Assembly (NCBI GenBank): GCA_902778205.1
Contig: CACYWX010000230.1
Span: 1-7,245, forward strand
Direction of reading: 5' to 3'
Source: an uncultured Ruminococcus sp.
GTDB taxonomy: Bacteria > Bacillota > Clostridia > Oscillospirales > CAG-272
Length of the DNA: 7,245 nt
Numbering within the stretch: position 1 is the first letter of the stretch; the number at the start of each line of letters is the position of its first letter. Of the stretch, positions 4,512 to 7,245 are shown piece after piece. A model generated the notes under the pieces. That model was not told where the DNA came from and did no database searches. It was given only the letters and a program-made list of their open reading frames with translations. The position numbers were made by a program, and so were the translations under genes.

Positions 4512-5930
4512 ATGAAACGCACCTTATCCCTGATCCTCGCGGCGATCCTCGCGGCGGCGTCCCTGGCTGGATGCAGCGAATCCCAGCCCAATGCTGACGA
4601 GCCGAACACCGACGCAGGCGCCCAGTCCGCACCAGAAGCGGCTCCCGGAGCTGAGGAGCCCGTTCCCGAGGAGACGGCGGAATCCTTTGATCCCGGTCTT
4701 CCCGAGCGCGACTTCGGCGGCCGCACCTTCACCTTTATGACCAAGAACAACGCCACCTGGAGCGACTGGAAGGAATCCAGCGTCTGGTCCGAGGGCATGA
4801 ACGGCGAGGTCCTGAACGACGCCGTGTTCGAGCGGAACAACTACGTGGAGGAGACCTACAACATCGAGTTTGTGGAGTACGGCCCGGATTCCGGAAAGCT
4901 GTCCTCCGAGGCCGCCAACGCCGTCACCGCCGGAGACACCACCTACGACGTGATCATGCCTCCCCTGAACGTGGCGGGCGAGCTTCTGAAAAAGGGGTAT
5001 CTCCAGGACCTGACCCAGGTGGACAACCTGAATCTGGAGCAGAAGTGGTGGGACGAGCGGTCCATCGCCGACCTGAGCATCGCCCATAAGCTCTACATGG
5101 TGTCCGGCGACCTCTCCACCCTGAACCACGACGCCACCTGGTGCACCATGATCAACCTCCAGCTCATCGATGACTACGATCTGAAGAAGCCCTACGAGTA
5201 TGTGGCCAACGACGAGTGGAACTTCGATACCTATAAAACCATGTGCGCCACCGCCTCCCGGGATCTGGACGGCGACGGGGACTTCGATTCCGACGACGCC
5301 ATCGCCAACCTGACCCAGAACGAGAACGCCACCGCCATGCTGGTCACCTTCGGGTACCACCTCATCGACAAGGACGAGAACGACCTGCCGATCTTCACGC
5401 TGGACGGCGACGAGCGGGTGGACAAGATCCTGCGGGACGTGTCCGAGTTCATGAACGACAAGACCGTGTCCCTGAACTACCATCAGTACGGCTCCCTGGG
5501 CTACCACCTGCTGACCACGAAGATGTTCGAGGAAAACCGCGGCCTCTTCTGGATCACCAACCTGCAGATGGTCATCCGGCTCCGCGAGATGGAAACGGAC
5601 TTCGGCATCGCGCCCTGCCCGAACGATCCCGCCGAATCAGGCTTCATCCTGGAGGCCCTGGCCGCCAAGTCGAGAGAGCTCCTGCGCCCCGCCTACTATG
5701 AGGTGGCTCTGTCCATGAAGTACCTCCGGGACGAGGAATCCATTACCATGCTGGATCTGGTCATCGACAACCGGGCCTACGAGCTGGAGCACGCCTTCTC
5801 CTTCGGCGCGTCCGGCGCGGTGGAGAGCATCGTGCTGAACGGCAAGGATCCCGCCTCTACCTTTGCCACCTCCCGGAAGATGATCGACAAGATGATCTCG
5901 AAGGCCGTGGACAACCTGAACGGCAACTGA
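4512..5930 (+). CDS. lipoprotein extracellular solute-binding protein (first of a tandem pair)
   Basis: The 472-residue protein starts with a lipoprotein signal peptide: a basic MKR, a hydrophobic core, and the lipobox LAGC with the lipidated Cys at 21. A flexible Ala/Pro/Glu-rich linker follows to about residue 62. The rest looks like a two-lobed periplasmic-type binding protein of an ABC importer, beginning at DFGGRTFTF (67-75). A calcium-loop-like DLDGDGDFDSDD lies at 251-262. Against its neighbour at 5979 it lacks about 26 residues after DFGIAPCP (363-370), then resumes in register at GFILEALAAKS. A TCA Ser codon next to the junction and an AGA Arg codon shortly after it stand out in a gene that mostly uses TCC and CGG/CGC. 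The start has AAGGAG eight bases upstream and its own promoter. The ligand is unknown; sugars or oligosaccharides are common for such proteins in gut Clostridia. Whether the deletion spoils binding cannot be told from sequence. Confidence 0.88.
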   Translation: MKRTLSLILAAILAAASLAGCSESQPNADEPNTDAGAQSAPEAAPGAEEPVPEETAESFDPGLPERDFGGRTFTFMTKNNATWSDWKESSVWSEGMNGEVLNDAVFERNNYVEETYNIEFVEYGPDSGKLSSEAANAVTAGDTTYDVIMPPLNVAGELLKKGYLQDLTQVDNLNLEQKWWDERSIADLSIAHKLYMVSGDLSTLNHDATWCTMINLQLIDDYDLKKPYEYVANDEWNFDTYKTMCATASRDLDGDGDFDSDDAIANLTQNENATAMLVTFGYHLIDKDENDLPIFTLDGDERVDKILRDVSEFMNDKTVSLNYHQYGSLGYHLLTTKMFEENRGLFWITNLQMVIRLREMETDFGIAPCPNDPAESGFILEALAAKSRELLRPAYYEVALSMKYLRDEESITMLDLVIDNRAYELEHAFSFGASGAVESIVLNGKDPASTFATSRKMIDKMISKAVDNLNGN

Positions 5931-5978
5931 TACCCCGGCGTTTTGACCCGAATCCTTTACTGAACAGGAGACTGTATC

Positions 5979-7245
5979 ATGAAAAAGAAACTCTGTCTGC
6001 TGCTGACGGCCGCCATGCTGCTGGCATCCATGGCCGCCTGCTCCGAGAAGCAGTCCGACGGCGGCGCAGCGGAAACACCCGCCGATCCCGGATCCTCTCA
6101 GGCGGCCGCTCCCGAGGAGGTCCCGGAGACCGAGGAGGAGAAGATCACCGCGGAATCCACTCTGACCGTCGAGGATTTCGGCGGGCGCGAATACCGCATG
6201 ATCTCCACCAATCAGGACAACCGTCAGGTGGACATCATCGCCGAGGAGCTGACCGGCTCCACCCTGAACGACCTGGTGTACAACCGGAACGTCAAGGTTT
6301 CCGAGCTGTACAAGGTCTCCATGACCGCGGAACAGGCGGACTACGGCTCCATCAACACCATGGTCCAGAAGGACAGCCGGGCCGGGGACATGTCCTACGA
6401 CCTGTACCTGACCAACTACACCGCCAACGGCCTGGCCTCCTCCGGCATGCTGTACGATTTCTACAAGCTCCCCTCCGTCCGGCTGGACATGGCCTGGTGG
6501 GACCAGAACGAGGTGTCCGACCTGACCATCATGGGCAAGCTGTTCATGGCCATCGGCGACATCTCCCCCACGGAGCTGCTCACCTCCGAGTGCATGCTCT
6601 TCAACAAGCGGCTCTTTGACAACAAGAACCTGACCTACCCCTATCCGGACGCCCTGGAGGGGACCTGGACTCTTGACAAATGCTTCTCCATCGCCGACGG
6701 CTTGACCGAAGACATCAACGGCGACGGCGAGATCAAGGTGGACGACGACCTCTTCTCCCTCACCTGCTGGTACGACTACGGCACGGCCTGCCTCTACGGC
6801 GCGGGCGGCGACTTCAGCCATGTGGACGAGAACGGCCTGGTGGTGCTGGACATCGATCTGGAGAAGAACGTGGCCATCTACGAAAAGCTCTGGAAGCTCT
6901 TCATCGACACCCAGGCCAACTACGAGAACCAGCAGCATGAGCGCTCCTTCAAGGTGTTCAACGACGGGCGCGCCTACTTCTGCGGCATTACCTTCCAGAA
7001 GATCGAGACCTTCCTCAGAGATATGGAGGACGACTACGGCGTGCTCCCGAACCCCAAGTTCGACGAGCAGCAGCCCAACTACTCCACCTGCGTGTCCGGA
7101 GCGGGCTCCATGGTGGTGGTCCCCGCATCCTGCACGGATCCGGCCTTCGTGGGCGCCATGATGGAGGCTATGGCGGCGATCTCCTACGACATGATCACCC
7201 CCGACCTCATCAATGTACTCGCCTCCACCAAGAACGTCCGGGACG
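5979..7245 (+). CDS. lipoprotein extracellular solute-binding protein (second of the pair, 3' end missing)
   Basis: The frame stays open from the ATG at 5979 to the window edge, giving 422 residues. It begins with a lipoprotein signal peptide (MKKK, hydrophobic core, MAAC with Cys at 21; Met at the -3 position is less usual than Leu) and an acidic linker to about residue 60. The mature part starts at EDFGGREYRM (65-74), parallel to the first gene. Other shared landmarks are NDLVYNRN (97-104), AWWDQNEVSDL (172-182), a calcium-loop-like DINGDGEIKVDD (245-256) and DDYGVLPNP (351-359). It keeps the segment at about 360-385 that the first paralogue lacks. AGGAG lies eight bases before the ATG. The gene starts 48 bases after the first gene with no terminator between, so the two are probably co-transcribed. 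The ligand is unknown. About 50 to 70 residues are probably missing at the C-terminus, judged from the first copy. Confidence 0.88.
   Translation, partial: MKKKLCLLLTAAMLLASMAACSEKQSDGGAAETPADPGSSQAAAPEEVPETEEEKITAESTLTVEDFGGREYRMISTNQDNRQVDIIAEELTGSTLNDLVYNRNVKVSELYKVSMTAEQADYGSINTMVQKDSRAGDMSYDLYLTNYTANGLASSGMLYDFYKLPSVRLDMAWWDQNEVSDLTIMGKLFMAIGDISPTELLTSECMLFNKRLFDNKNLTYPYPDALEGTWTLDKCFSIADGLTEDINGDGEIKVDDDLFSLTCWYDYGTACLYGAGGDFSHVDENGLVVLDIDLEKNVAIYEKLWKLFIDTQANYENQQHERSFKVFNDGRAYFCGITFQKIETFLRDMEDDYGVLPNPKFDEQQPNYSTCVSGAGSMVVVPASCTDPAFVGAMMEAMAAISYDMITPDLINVLASTKNVRD

Noticed and set aside
4512..5930. Calling the first solute-binding protein a pseudogene because of the internal deletion
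   Set aside because: The reading frame, signal peptide, SD and promoter are intact, and the deletion is in frame, so the gene is probably expressed.
4524..6938. Long minus-strand open frames opposite the two solute-binding proteins (4524-5507, 5637-6938)
   Set aside because: They are mirror frames of GC-rich genes with Val/Gly/His-rich products, no SD and no recognisable domains.

Overview
The window looks like chromosomal DNA from a GC-rich member of the Bacillota (Clostridia-type, probably Oscillospiraceae-like). The evidence is strong Shine-Dalgarno sites of AAGGAG type before most genes, consensus sigma-70/sigma-A promoters (TTGACA/TATAAT), and lipoprotein solute-binding proteins of a kind common in uncultured gut Clostridia. 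The serine palmitoyltransferase-like enzyme resembles those of Bacteroides, but these promoters and SD sites are unlike Bacteroidota. No tRNA, rRNA, CRISPR array, insertion sequence or phage gene was seen. The taxonomic call is inference.

Left part (1-1393, minus strand): an aromatic amino acid biosynthesis unit. A perfect consensus promoter (1365-1393) drives a 26-codon leader peptide (1241-1321) with a Phe-Tyr-Tyr-Tyr run. A chain of five mutually exclusive RNA segments follows, ending in an intrinsic terminator (1123-1155), and then pheA, the bifunctional chorismate mutase/prephenate dehydratase (17-1105). This reads as a complete ribosome-stalling attenuator sensing charged tRNA-Tyr (and perhaps tRNA-Phe). 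A further gene with its own SD begins at position 12 and runs off the window, so the attenuator probably controls an operon.

Middle part (1480-4222, minus strand): a second unit from another perfect consensus promoter (4194-4222). In order of transcription it holds a serine palmitoyltransferase-like alpha-oxoamine synthase, an SDR oxidoreductase that overlaps it by 11 bases, and a six-helix membrane protein of Pr6Pr/AIG1-like appearance. The first two match the two opening steps of sphingoid-base synthesis (condensation of serine with an acyl thioester, then reduction of the 3-keto group). The job of the membrane protein is unknown.

Right part (4420-7245, plus strand): a divergent promoter with an extended -10 (4420-4447) drives two tandem paralogous lipoprotein solute-binding proteins. 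The second runs off the right edge. The first appears to lack about 26 residues in its C-terminal half that the second has. No permease or ATPase is visible in the window.

The most notable item is the pheA leader attenuator. Next are the sphingolipid-type gene pair in a Bacillota-like context and the internal deletion in the first binding protein.
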